Counted from the stretch's first letter, positions 1-6,953 are shown. The stretch is DNA of 9,410 nucleotides from CAZAQB01 sp964487155 (GCA_964487155.1 CAZAQB010000130.1:1-9410), one strand, 5' to 3'. A program made the numbers and translations. Notes: a model not told the origin generated them from the letters alone.

Positions 1-815
1 CCCTCCACCGGCGTCGGGCTGCAGGCGAACAGTGCGGCCACGCCGCACACGCCTCCGGGCTCGGCCTCCGCCAGGCCCACCGGCAGCCCCAGAATTGGCC
101 CACCGGCGGCCAGCGGGCCGGGGCTGCGCAGTCCCGGCAGGGTGTGGCTGCGGATGCGTGCCGGCACGCCTTGCGCCACTCCACAGGACTCCATCATCTG
201 AGCCTGCAGGCGCTCCCGGGCGGCGGGGTCGGCCGGCACGTCCCCATCGGGTGGGCGAAACAGGTGCAGCTCGACGCCGTCCGCCGCCCGGGTGGCGATG
301 GCCGCGCAGTGGAAGGGGACGAAAGGATGGATCTCCAGCAGCAGGTTGCGCGCGTAGTCGTTCCAGTCGCCGCCCCAGCCGCGGCCGGTGACGATTCGCT
401 CCATGGCTTCGCGCTGGCGCTCCAGCATCGCGTTGCTGATCAGGGTGCGGCCCAGGTCCAGCACCAGTTCGTGGATTTCCGGCACCAGCGAGCGCAGCTC
501 GGCGATGCCGCGGCTGCGATGGGTCCGCTGCAGCTGCGCCAGGTGCAGCATGGCCGAGCGCAGGGCCACCGACCGCGAGGCTGCGTCGCGGCAGTGTTCG
601 GCGCAGGAGGCGGCCGCCTCCGGCGACTCCGGCATTTCCTGCGACAGCGTTGCGTGCAGGAGCTGGAACTCCCGGTCCGCCAGCTGGTGCACGCAGTCCA
701 GCAGCTGGCGGCCCCTGGTGTGCTCGTTGAGGAGCTGGGTGAGGCGGCTGAGGAGTCGTTCCCGGGTGTGCTGGAGAGCCCGGTCCGCCAGCAGATCAGG
801 CAGTATGGCGCCCAT
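1..815 (-). CDS. Signalling protein with GAF-like domain (C-terminus off window)
   Basis: An open minus-strand frame runs without a stop from the ATG at 815 to the left edge: 271 codons, so the protein is partial. Residues 1-125 look mostly helical, rich in Leu, Arg and His, with no family I recognise. From about residue 130 to 271 the pattern fits a GAF-type sensory domain, with a leading helix, a strand near AAIATRAADGVELHLF (171-186), and a closing strand pair near ILGLPVGL and GGVCGVAALF (241-263). GAF domains bind small ligands or cofactors and normally feed an output module. That module (GGDEF, kinase or sigma-54 activator) would lie beyond the edge and cannot be named. No signal peptide or membrane segment is visible, so it is probably cytoplasmic. 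Its ATG overlaps the upstream ODP-like gene stop by one base (TGATG), indicating translational coupling and a joint function. The reading frame is certain; the GAF call is moderate. Confidence 0.72.
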   Translation of the reverse strand, partial: MGAILPDLLADRALQHTRERLLSRLTQLLNEHTRGRQLLDCVHQLADREFQLLHATLSQEMPESPEAAASCAEHCRDAASRSVALRSAMLHLAQLQRTHRSRGIAELRSLVPEIHELVLDLGRTLISNAMLERQREAMERIVTGRGWGGDWNDYARNLLLEIHPFVPFHCAAIATRAADGVELHLFRPPDGDVPADPAARERLQAQMMESCGVAQGVPARIRSHTLPGLRSPGPLAAGGPILGLPVGLAEAEPGGVCGVAALFACSPTPVE

Positions 816-1567
816 CAGCCGGGCTCGTCCGCAGGCATCAGGTCGAGCCCGCAGCGCAGCTCCCGCAGCCAGTCGAACAGCTGGCGGACCGCCGCGCCCC
901 GGTACACCGGCCCGTGCTGAGGGGCGAGCTGGCGGATGGGCAGGTTCTCGACGCGGCGCAGCCAGGTGCGCAGCGCCCGGTTGCCCGCCATGTAGCGACG
1001 GTGAAAGCCCTCCACGTTTGCCCGGTGGCTGTCAAAGTCGTCCACGTACAGGTCGTCATCGCCGGTGACGGCGGCGCCAATGTCGCCGCTGAACAGGATG
1101 CCCGCAATGGGGTCGAAGACGTTGATCTGGCCCGGAGAATGCAGAAAGTTGGCGGGGTGGATCTGCAGCCGGAACCCCGGCGCCACCTCGATTTCAGCTC
1201 CCTGGTCCGGGATGCCCACCAGCCGGTCCAGCTGGTCCAGGCCCACATGGGGCACGAAGCGGATCCAGGCTTCCGGCAGGTAGGCGATGGCCGGGGTGCT
1301 GTCCAGCCAGGAGGCCAGCCCGCCGACAATGTCCGGGTCCTGGTGCGACAGGAATATGGCCTTTACCCGGTCCGGCGGCAGGTGGCTGACCAGCCGGGTG
1401 AGCACCCCGGGCAGCACGCCGAAGCCGCCGGGATCGAGCAGCGCGGCGGTGTTGCCATGCCGGATCAGGTACTGGTTGGAGGGGATGCCGTGCTCGTCCT
1501 CGGCGCTGTTGCGGTGCAGCAGGATGAACTCATGGTGTCCCTCGCGAAACAGCACCTCGCTGTGCAT
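815..1567 (-). CDS. ODP-type diiron metallo-beta-lactamase-fold protein
   Basis: This 250-aa protein has the metallo-beta-lactamase fold of flavodiiron proteins but lacks their flavodoxin domain. Candidate diiron ligands are H75-x-D77-x-D79 (SHQDPDI), H143 (FLHSPG), D162 (SGDIGA) and H218 (PQHGP). The H143-x18-D162 spacing is that of flavodiiron proteins. The HxDxD form, with Ile where flavodiiron enzymes have a second His, is typical of ODP proteins. The characterised Treponema member serves chemotaxis as an iron/oxygen sensor. Here the likely job is sensing oxygen or redox state rather than bulk oxygen reduction, since no flavin or rubredoxin domain is fused. I chose ATG 1567 because GAGGA lies 9 nt upstream; an in-frame GTG at 1603 would add 12 residues but has no clear ribosome site. 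The stop overlaps the start of the GAF-like gene. An FNR-type site upstream suggests anaerobic induction. Confidence 0.85.
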   Translation of the reverse strand: MHSEVLFREGHHEFILLHRNSAEDEHGIPSNQYLIRHGNTAALLDPGGFGVLPGVLTRLVSHLPPDRVKAIFLSHQDPDIVGGLASWLDSTPAIAYLPEAWIRFVPHVGLDQLDRLVGIPDQGAEIEVAPGFRLQIHPANFLHSPGQINVFDPIAGILFSGDIGAAVTGDDDLYVDDFDSHRANVEGFHRRYMAGNRALRTWLRRVENLPIRQLAPQHGPVYRGAAVRQLFDWLRELRCGLDLMPADEPG

Positions 1568-1758
1568 GGCCGCCCGTCCTCGTTGTCTGATCGCTATGTG
1601 CACGGGCCTGCCGCGTCCCGCCGGCAGAACCCGTGCCCAAGACGGCGGGCCGCCGCCGTGGCCCGTGGTGCTCCACGCCGGCTGCCACCTGCCGAGAAAT
1701 GGTGCTGCACGCCCGGCCGGCTGGCCGTTGATGCCTAGTCCCCCTCAAACAGGATGGA

Positions 1759-1764
1759 ATTCTA
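1759..1764 (-). promoter_or_regulatory. Candidate -10 box of the ODP/GAF operon
   Basis: The minus strand reads TAGAAT, five of six matches to the sigma-70 -10 consensus. Its centre is 51 bp downstream of the centre of the FNR-type site, which would place that site near -61, a class I activation position. The sequence 17 bp upstream (CTGCCC, 1787-1782) is a poor -35, as expected for an activator-dependent promoter. The leader to ATG 1567 would be about 185 nt. The start site is inferred only from spacing. Confidence 0.45.
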
Positions 1765-1805
1765 CCGGCGTCCGGGGCGCCGGGCAGGGGACTTCCTGCG
1801 GGATA

Positions 1806-1819
1806 TTGATATGGATCAA
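1806..1819. promoter_or_regulatory. FNR/ANR/DNR-type binding site
   Basis: TTGATATGGATCAA is a perfect match to the FNR-family palindrome TTGAT-N4-ATCAA. It lies between the 3' end of the aldehyde dehydrogenase gene (1861) and the ODP gene, both on the minus strand, so the ODP/GAF operon is the only nearby transcription unit it could drive. FNR and ANR respond to oxygen, and DNR to nitric oxide; they share this core, so the exact regulator cannot be told apart. This is the main feature of the 293-bp gene-free stretch 1568-1860. Confidence 0.75.
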
Positions 1820-1826
1820 TTCCCGG

Positions 1827-1861
1827 CCGGCGCCCCGGCAACGGCCAGCGGTGCCGGCGCT
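1827..1861 (-). terminator. Possible hairpin after the aldehyde dehydrogenase gene
   Basis: Just after the stop the minus strand holds GCGCCGGCA and, 11 nt later, TGCCGGGGCGC. These can pair as a GC-rich stem with a two-base bulge. No T-run follows, so intrinsic termination is uncertain. It would separate the amidase/dehydrogenase operon from the ODP promoter. Confidence 0.3.
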
Positions 1862-3297
1862 CAGGCCCGGGGGACGGTCTGCACCTCGATGAACTCGAAC
1901 AGGCCTTCCAGGCCGCCTTCACGGCCGAACCCGGACTGCTTCATGCCGCCGAAGGGCGCCTCCGGAGTCGGGCCCGAGCCGGTGTTGACGGCGGCGTGGG
2001 CGAACTGCAGGCCCGCCACCACCCGGTCGGCGCGCTCGGCATCCGCCGTGAACAGGTAGGCCGCCAGGCCGAACTCGGTGTCGTTGGCCGCCTCCACCAC
2101 CTCGGCCTCATGGTCGAAGGTGATCATGGGCACCAGCGGCCCGAAGGTCTCCTCGCTGAAGCAGGCGGCGTCCCGGGGCACGTCCAGCAACACCGTTGGC
2201 GGGTAGAACGAGCCCCCGGAGGGCGCCTCGGCCTGGGTCACCCGCCGGGCACCACGGCCCAGGGCGTCCTCGGTGTGGCGGCGCACCTTGGCCACGGCGT
2301 TGGAGTCGATGAGCGGGCCGATGTCGGTGCCCTCCTGCAGGCCGTCGCCCACCCGCAGGCACTGGACCCGGCTCGCCATCGCCTCGGCGAAGGCCTCGGC
2401 CACGCCGCGCTGCACGAACACCCGGTTGGCGCAGACGCAGGTCTGACCGCCGCCCCGGAATTTGTTGCCCATGAGGTTGTCGGCGGCGGTCTCCAGGTCG
2501 GCGTCGTCGAACACGATGAAGGGCGCGTTGCCCCCCAGTTCCAGGGTCAGGCGCTTGACCCCCGGGGCGCTCTTGCGGATCAGGTCCTTGCCCACCGAGG
2601 TGGAGCCGGTGAAGCTCACCAGCCGGACTTCGGGAGAGTCGAACAGGGCGTCGGTGATCTCACCGGCCGGTCCGCTCACGAGGTTGACCTTGCCGGGCGG
2701 CAGGTCCAGCACCCGATTCATGACCTCGAACAGGGCGATCATGGTCAGCGGCGTCTTGGACGAGGGCTTGATGACGCAGGCGCAGTCCGCCGCCAGCGCC
2801 GCCGAGAGCTTCTTGGCGATCATGCCGATGGGGAAGTTCCAGGGCGTGATCAGGCCCACCACGCCGGCGGGCCGGTAGTGCACCTGCCAGGTGAGGTCCT
2901 TGGGTTTCTCCTCCAGGGTGCGGGAGGCCAGGTGGTGGCAGTTGTCGGCGCAGAACTGGAAGAAGCCGGCGGCGTAATCCACCTCTCCCTGGCCTTCCTT
3001 CAGGGGCTTGCCGTGCTCGGAAGTGAGGATGCGGCCGATTTCCTCGCGCCGCGCCCGCAGGCCGTCGGCCAGCGCCGCCAGCCAGCGGGCGCGCTGTTCG
3101 ATGGTGGCCGGGTGGGCCAGGGACTCCCGCGCCGCCTGCACCGCCCGCAGGGTCTCCGCCCGGCCCATGGCCGGGATCCGGGCCAGCTCGGAGTCGTCCA
3201 CCGGGTTGGTGACGGCCAGGGTGTCCCCGGTGTCGGCCTCCACCCAGGCGCCGCCGATGTAGCCCTTGAGGTTGCGCAGCAGTTCGGACTGGATCAT
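1861..3297 (-). CDS. NAD(P)-dependent aldehyde dehydrogenase, GabD (succinate-semialdehyde dehydrogenase)-like
   Basis: The 478-aa protein is a full-length soluble aldehyde dehydrogenase, oxidising an aldehyde to the acid with NAD(P)+. Visible active-site residues are N154 (TPWNFP), K177 (VIKPSS, cofactor), E253 (LELGGNAPF), catalytic C287 (GGGQTCVCANR) and E383 (EETFGPL). LELGGNAPFIVFDDADL, QTCVCANR and NDTEFGLAAY are characteristic of succinate-semialdehyde dehydrogenases. The second Cys (C289) two residues from the nucleophile matches the pair that forms a redox-switch disulfide in human SSADH. Glutarate or other omega-semialdehydes are possible substrates. The ATG at 3297 sits against a scaffold gap. 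In the 55-bp copy across the gap the same ATG is at 3452, preceded by AGGAG 9 nt upstream. Collapsed, the gene starts 22 nt after the amidase stop, so the two form an operon. Confidence 0.9.
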   Translation of the reverse strand: MIQSELLRNLKGYIGGAWVEADTGDTLAVTNPVDDSELARIPAMGRAETLRAVQAARESLAHPATIEQRARWLAALADGLRARREEIGRILTSEHGKPLKEGQGEVDYAAGFFQFCADNCHHLASRTLEEKPKDLTWQVHYRPAGVVGLITPWNFPIGMIAKKLSAALAADCACVIKPSSKTPLTMIALFEVMNRVLDLPPGKVNLVSGPAGEITDALFDSPEVRLVSFTGSTSVGKDLIRKSAPGVKRLTLELGGNAPFIVFDDADLETAADNLMGNKFRGGGQTCVCANRVFVQRGVAEAFAEAMASRVQCLRVGDGLQEGTDIGPLIDSNAVAKVRRHTEDALGRGARRVTQAEAPSGGSFYPPTVLLDVPRDAACFSEETFGPLVPMITFDHEAEVVEAANDTEFGLAAYLFTADAERADRVVAGLQFAHAAVNTGSGPTPEAPFGGMKQSGFGREGGLEGLFEFIEVQTVPRA

Positions 3298-3456
3298 GGG
3301 GNNNNNNNNNNNNNNNNNNNNNNNNNNNNNNNNNNNNNNNNNNNNNNNNNNNNNNNNNNNNNNNNNNNNNNNNNNNNNNNNNNNNNNNNNNNNNNNNNNN
3401 NGGCGCCGCCGATGTAGCCCTTGAGGTTGCGCAGCAGTTCGGACTGGATCATGGGG
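3247..3456. other. Scaffold gap (100 N, 3302-3401) with 55-bp duplicated flanks
   Basis: Bases 3247-3301 and 3402-3456 are identical over 55 bp and directly border a run of exactly 100 N. This is what remains when two contigs sharing a k-mer-length end are scaffolded without merging. The second copy repeats the first codons of the dehydrogenase gene and adds its ribosome-binding site, so true DNA probably has one copy and no missing bases. It should not be read as a biological repeat. Confidence 0.88.
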
Positions 3457-3474
3457 AGAATCTCCTGGCCGGCA

Positions 3475-4890
3475 TCATCCGGCCTGTTCGAACAGGGGAG
3501 GCCGCCGGTCGGTGAGCGGCCGGCTCGCCTGGTAGGTGTAGGCGGCGCGCAGCACCTGGTCGTCCCGGTGCCGGGCGGCCACGATCTGCAGGCCGACGGG
3601 CAGGCCCGCGGAAGTGAAGCCGCAGGGCACCGAGCAGGCTGGCTGGCCGGTCATGTTGAAAGGGTAAGTGAATGGCGTCCAGCCGGGCCAGCGGGGGTCT
3701 TCCGAGCCCTCCGGCACTTCCAGGCCGGTGGTGAATGCCGGGATCGGCAGTGCCGGCGTAATCAGCAGATCATAGCTGGCGTGGAACCGGCCCATGCGCT
3801 CGGTGAGTGCCGCCCGCTCGTTCATGGCGGCCAGGTAGTCCAGCATGGAGAGCCCTTCGGCCCACTGCGCCATCTTCACCAGGCTGGGGTCCATCAACGC
3901 CCGGGACTCCGGGCCGATGTCGCGCAGGGCGTTGGCGGCGCCGCCGAAGAACAGCCGGTCGAAGGATTCCCGGGGGTCGGTGAAGCCGGGGTGGACTTCG
4001 TCCACCTGGGCGCCCAGATCGGCGAACGCCTGGGCTGCCTCGGCCACCGCGGCGGCGATCTCCGGGTCCACCCGGACGTAGCCCAGATCGGGGCTGTAGG
4101 CCACCCGCCAGCCCTTGATCCCGCCCACCAGCGCCGCGACGAAGTCCACGGAGTTTGCCGCCAGGGTGGCGTCCCTGGAGTCGCTCTCGCAGATCACGTT
4201 CATCAGCAGGGCGGCGTCTTCCACAGTCCAGGTCATCGGGCCGGGATGGGCCAGTTGGCCGAACGGGCTGCTGGGCCAGAACGGCACCCGGCCCTGGGTG
4301 GGCTTGTGGCCGAACAGGCCGCAGAAGCCGGCCGGAATGCGTATGGAGCCTCCTGCGTCGGTGCCCAGGGCCAGGGGCCCCATGCCCAGGGGGACGGCGG
4401 CGGAGCTTCCGCCGCTGGAGCCGCCGGCGGTGAGTGCCGGGTTCCAGGGATTGTTGGTGGTGCCGCACAGGGGGCTGTCGGTGACGCCCTTCCAGCCGAA
4501 TTCGGGGGTGGTGGTCTTGCCCAGGGGCACGAAGCCGTGCCGGCGCATGGCTGCGATCACCGGCGAGTCCACCGGTGCGGGGGTGTCGTCGATGACCTTG
4601 GAGCCCTTGCGGTTGGGCCAGCCGCGGGTGGCGAACACGTCCTTGATGGCTACCGGTACCCCGTCCAGCAGCCCCAGGGTGGCCCCGCGCCGGTAGCGCT
4701 CCTCGGAGCGCCGCGCCTCGGCCCGGGTGGTCTCCTCATCCACCAGGCAGAAAGCGTTCACCGTCTCGTTGTGGTGGTGGATGCGCTCCAGGCAGGCTTC
4801 GGTCGCCTCCACCGGCGACAGCTCGCCGCTGTGGAATGCGTCCAGCATCTCGACGGCGGTGAGCGCGGCGATCTCCGGGGTGTCGGTCAT
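3475..4890 (-). CDS. Amidase-signature family amidase
   Basis: This 471-aa cytoplasmic hydrolase cleaves a carboxamide to the acid and ammonia or an amine. The amidase-signature Ser-cisSer-Lys triad is present: K83 (VAIKD), S158 (TAGGSSGGS) and nucleophile S182 (GTDAGGSIR). The 24-residue serine spacing is that of fatty acid amide hydrolase. The end (FNMTGQPACSVPCGF, then GLPVGLQIV) is also typical of the family. GatA is unlikely because no gatB or gatC is nearby and the family resemblance is to catabolic amidases; the substrate is unknown. I chose ATG 4890, with GGAG 9 nt upstream, over an in-frame start at 4968 that would add 26 residues of poor composition and overlap the candidate promoter. 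The gene leads an operon with the GabD-like dehydrogenase and diverges from the aminotransferase gene, suggesting a shared amide or amine catabolic route. Confidence 0.88.
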   Translation of the reverse strand: MTDTPEIAALTAVEMLDAFHSGELSPVEATEACLERIHHHNETVNAFCLVDEETTRAEARRSEERYRRGATLGLLDGVPVAIKDVFATRGWPNRKGSKVIDDTPAPVDSPVIAAMRRHGFVPLGKTTTPEFGWKGVTDSPLCGTTNNPWNPALTAGGSSGGSSAAVPLGMGPLALGTDAGGSIRIPAGFCGLFGHKPTQGRVPFWPSSPFGQLAHPGPMTWTVEDAALLMNVICESDSRDATLAANSVDFVAALVGGIKGWRVAYSPDLGYVRVDPEIAAAVAEAAQAFADLGAQVDEVHPGFTDPRESFDRLFFGGAANALRDIGPESRALMDPSLVKMAQWAEGLSMLDYLAAMNERAALTERMGRFHASYDLLITPALPIPAFTTGLEVPEGSEDPRWPGWTPFTYPFNMTGQPACSVPCGFTSAGLPVGLQIVAARHRDDQVLRAAYTYQASRPLTDRRPPLFEQAG

Positions 4891-4949
4891 GGACTGGGCT
4901 CCGTGTGGCGGGTCCGGCGCGCCCGGTTGCGCCCGGTTCCCTGCGGTGG

Positions 4950-4978
4950 ACGGTAGTCGGCGCCCCACGGGGCGTCAA
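4950..4978 (-). promoter_or_regulatory. Candidate promoter of the amidase-dehydrogenase operon
   Basis: The minus strand has TTGACG (4978-4973), a 17-bp spacer, then TACCGT (4955-4950). The -35 matches five of six bases and the -10 only three, which would suit activation. The leader would be roughly 53 nt. The spacer carries CCCGTGGG, repeated in the facing promoter. Confidence 0.45.
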
Positions 4979-5018
4979 CCGCACCACACGGCCCTTGACC
5001 GCCCGTGGGACGGGGACT
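4955..5018. repeat. Inverted pair of 24-bp promoter/operator motifs
   Basis: Bases 4955-4978 (minus) and 4995-5018 (plus) match at 19 of 24 positions when both are read from their TTGAC end. The shared pattern is TTGACnnCCCGTGGGnCG followed by nnGACT. The TTGAC ends face each other across 16 bp. Each copy overlaps the -35 and spacer of one divergent promoter, as expected for twin operators of a single regulator. No regulator gene is present in the window. Confidence 0.5.
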
Positions 5019-5024
5019 TAGCTT
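4995..5024 (+). promoter_or_regulatory. Candidate promoter of the aminotransferase gene
   Basis: TTGACC (4995-5000) matches the -35 at five of six bases. After 17-18 bp come TTAGCT/TAGCTT (5018-5024), a weak -10. Initiation near 5030 would give a leader of about 40 nt ending in the strong GGGGAGG ribosome site ahead of ATG 5071. Confidence 0.4.
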
Positions 5025-5070
5025 GCCTGGACGGGCGGGTTTCCTTGGTGCAGCACGGGGAGGTGCAGTG

Positions 5071-6273
5071 ATGGCCAGCGTCGTTGACATAGAGCAGTAC
5101 GACCAGACGCCGACGCCCCTGTTCGGGCCGTCGTTGCAGGCCATTCCCATGCCCGGTATCCGGCGCATGATCAACATGGCCGCCGGCATGGAGGACGTCA
5201 TCCATCTGTCCATCGGCCAGCCGGATTTCCCGACCCCCCGGCACATCATCGACGCCCACATCCATGCGCTGGAGAACGGCCAGACCGGCTATACCATGGA
5301 CGCCGGCCTGCCGGAGCTGCTCACCGCCCTGAAGGACTATTACAGCGCCCGCTACGACCGCGACCTGGTGGAGGACAACTTCATCGTCACCACCGGCGCC
5401 ACCGAGGCCATGTACCTGGCGCTGACCGCCACCGCCGCGCCGGGACGGCAGTTCATCGTCACCGATCCCACCTTCCTGCTGTATGCGCCGCTGATCCGCA
5501 TGAACGGCGGCGAAGTGAAGCTGATCCCCACCCGGGCGGAACACGGCCACCAGCTCGATCCCCAGGAGGTGATCGACGCCATCGGCATGCGCACCTTCGC
5601 CATCGTGCTGAACTCCCCCAGCAACCCCACCGGCACGGTATACCCCCGGGAGACAGTGGAGGCCATCGTCCAGGAGGCTGCCTACCGGGGAATCTACGTG
5701 TTCAGCGACGAGGTCTACGACCACATCCTGCTGGACGACATGGAATATCCCAGCGTGATCCGCTGCACCTCCGACCTGGATCACGTGATGGCCATCAGCA
5801 GCTTCTCGAAGACTTTCAGCATGGCGGGCCTGCGCATCGGCTGGCTGATCTCCAGCCAGGGCGCCATCAAGAAGCTGCGCCGCTACCACATGTTCACCAC
5901 CACGGTGGCCAATACCCCGGCCCAGTGGGCGGGCGTCGCGGCGCTGACCGGCGAGCGTACCTGTGTCGATGAGATGATCGAGGAGTACCGCCGGCGCCGG
6001 GACCGGGTGGTGCAGCTGGTGAGCGACGCCCCCCACCTCAACGGCTACTGGCCCCAGGGCGCGTTCTACATTTTCCCGTCCCTGCCGCCCAACACCGACG
6101 GTACCCTGCTGGCCCAGCGCATGCTGGAGGAGATCGGGGTTTGCGTAATTCCCGGGGATGCCTTCGGCGAGGGCTGCCCCAACGCCATCCGCATCAGCTA
6201 CTCGAACTCCATGGAGAAGATCGAGGAGGCCTTCGAGCGGATGATCCCCTGGCTGGGGAAGCAGCGTTTCTGA
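5071..6273 (+). CDS. Class I/II (fold type I) PLP-dependent aminotransferase
   Basis: The 400-aa protein is a complete soluble aspartate-aminotransferase-like enzyme, moving an amino group from an amino acid or amine to a 2-oxo acid. PLP-binding residues are visible: K247 (SSFSKTFSMAG, Schiff base), N185 (NSPSNPTGT), D213 (FSDEVYD) and R255 (GLRIGW). R374 (NAIRISYS) should bind the substrate carboxylate. It belongs to the AspC/Ala-aminotransferase-like group, not the class III omega-aminotransferases (GabT, DavT) that usually accompany GabD. This leaves the donor substrate open. ATG 5071 is preceded by GGGGAGG about 7 nt upstream; the adjacent GTG 5068 is a less likely start, and a start at 5005 would overlap the promoter. 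It is transcribed divergently from the amidase gene, with paired operator-like motifs between, and ends before a strong palindrome shared with the convergent phasin gene. Confidence 0.88.
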   Translation: MASVVDIEQYDQTPTPLFGPSLQAIPMPGIRRMINMAAGMEDVIHLSIGQPDFPTPRHIIDAHIHALENGQTGYTMDAGLPELLTALKDYYSARYDRDLVEDNFIVTTGATEAMYLALTATAAPGRQFIVTDPTFLLYAPLIRMNGGEVKLIPTRAEHGHQLDPQEVIDAIGMRTFAIVLNSPSNPTGTVYPRETVEAIVQEAAYRGIYVFSDEVYDHILLDDMEYPSVIRCTSDLDHVMAISSFSKTFSMAGLRIGWLISSQGAIKKLRRYHMFTTTVANTPAQWAGVAALTGERTCVDEMIEEYRRRRDRVVQLVSDAPHLNGYWPQGAFYIFPSLPPNTDGTLLAQRMLEEIGVCVIPGDAFGEGCPNAIRISYSNSMEKIEEAFERMIPWLGKQRF

Positions 6274-6287
6274 GGGGCGGTCGATTA

Positions 6288-6317
6288 GTTGACTGGTGAA
6301 TTGGTTGACTAGTGAAT
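6288..6317. repeat. Short AT-rich tandem repeat
   Basis: GTTGACTGGTGAAT (6288-6301) and GTTGACTAGTGAAT (6304-6317) differ at one base and have a 16-bp period. They sit in a notably AT-richer patch just after the aminotransferase stop. GATTAG at 6283-6288 recurs inverted as CTAATC at 6344-6349. It looks like an intergenic repeat remnant; no function can be assigned. Confidence 0.55.
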
Positions 6318-6381
6318 CCGCTGTCTGCGGCCAGGCTGCCGATCTAATCAACGGATTAACCGATCCAGCAACCAACAAGCC

Positions 6382-6411
6382 ACGGTGCCGGGGCCGCGGC
6401 CCCGGCACCGT
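6382..6411. terminator. Perfect 30-bp palindrome, likely bidirectional terminator
   Basis: Both 15-base arms pair perfectly around CCGCGG (left arm ACGGTGCCGGGGCCG). The palindrome lies between two convergent genes, 108 nt after the aminotransferase stop and 6 nt after the phasin stop. No long T-run follows on either side, although the minus strand continues into the T-richer GGCTTGTTGGTTG. Position and stem strength support transcription termination in both directions. Confidence 0.65.
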
Positions 6412-6417
6412 AGATCC

Positions 6418-6953
6418 TCAGGCCGCCTTGGCCTCGGACTCTCCGCCGGGCTGGGCGGTTTCCGCCATCTTCTTGAGGTTCTCCTCGCCGATCCGCCGGG
6501 CCTCTTCGCCGAAGCTGCGGCCCAGGTCGGCCGCCGACTGCAGGTCGTCGCCCATGCGCTGGGCGGCGGTGGTCATCAGCCGGTNNNNNNNNNNNNNNNN
6601 NNNNNNNNNNNNNNNNNNNNNNNNNNNNNNNNNNNNNNNNNNNNNNNNNNNNNNNNNNNNNNNNNNNNNNNNNNNNNNNNNNNNGCCGCCGACTGCAGGT
6701 CGTCGCCCATGCGCTGGGCGGCGGTGGTCATCAGCCGGTTGTGCTGCTCCAGGAAGCTTCGCAGGCTGTCGCCGTCGGACACGTTGAGGGCCGCCCGCAG
6801 GTCTTCCATGGCCAGGTCGCCGTAGGCGCGGGCGCACTCGAGTTCCAGGTTAATGAGTCGCTCGGTCTGCTCGATCATCAGGCGGGCCATGCGGCGGCTC
6901 GGCTCCATCAGAGCCGTCATGTTCATCATCGGGGGGAAGGTCTGGTTTTCCAT
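6418..6953 (-). CDS. Phasin family protein (interrupted by a scaffold gap)
   Basis: The gene crosses 100 N bordered by a 55-bp duplication. Removing one copy plus the N leaves 381 bp in one continuous frame: 126 aa from ATG 6953 to TGA 6418. The start has AGGAG 8 nt upstream. The protein is small, almost wholly helical and amphipathic, with the phasin_2 pattern: LINLELECARAYGDL (33-47), then FLEQHNRLMTTAAQRM (67-82) and a charged helix to KKMAE (109-113). The Ala/Lys/Glu-rich tail (SEAKAA) is also typical. Phasins coat polyhydroxyalkanoate granules and control their size and number. No PHA synthase or depolymerase gene lies in the window, so storage in this organism is inferred. The Met-rich N-terminus (FPPMMNMTALMEPSRRM) is fairly unusual. 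A granule-associated regulator with a phasin-like fold is the alternative. Confidence 0.8.
6530..6739. other. Scaffold gap (100 N, 6585-6684) with 55-bp duplicated flanks
   Basis: Bases 6530-6584 and 6685-6739 are identical over 55 bp on either side of exactly 100 N, the same pattern and overlap length as the gap at 3302. Collapsing the copies restores the phasin frame exactly (offset 155 bases), which is strong evidence that nothing is missing and the duplication is artificial. Confidence 0.92.

Noticed and set aside
1530..1922. Minus-strand open frame in the ODP leader region
   Set aside because: It overlaps the ends of two well-supported genes in another frame, lacks a ribosome site and has arginine/proline-rich filler composition.
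1996..3417. Long plus-strand frame crossing the first gap
   Set aside because: It is the antisense of the aldehyde dehydrogenase gene and reads through the N run; no family motif is visible.
3247..3456. Direct repeat that might be an attachment site or duplication
   Set aside because: The copies end exactly at a 100-N run with the same 55-bp length as at the second gap, so assembly is the simpler explanation.
5005..5070. Upstream extension of the aminotransferase
   Set aside because: It would overlap the candidate promoter and has no ribosome site, while ATG 5071 has GGGGAGG at good spacing.
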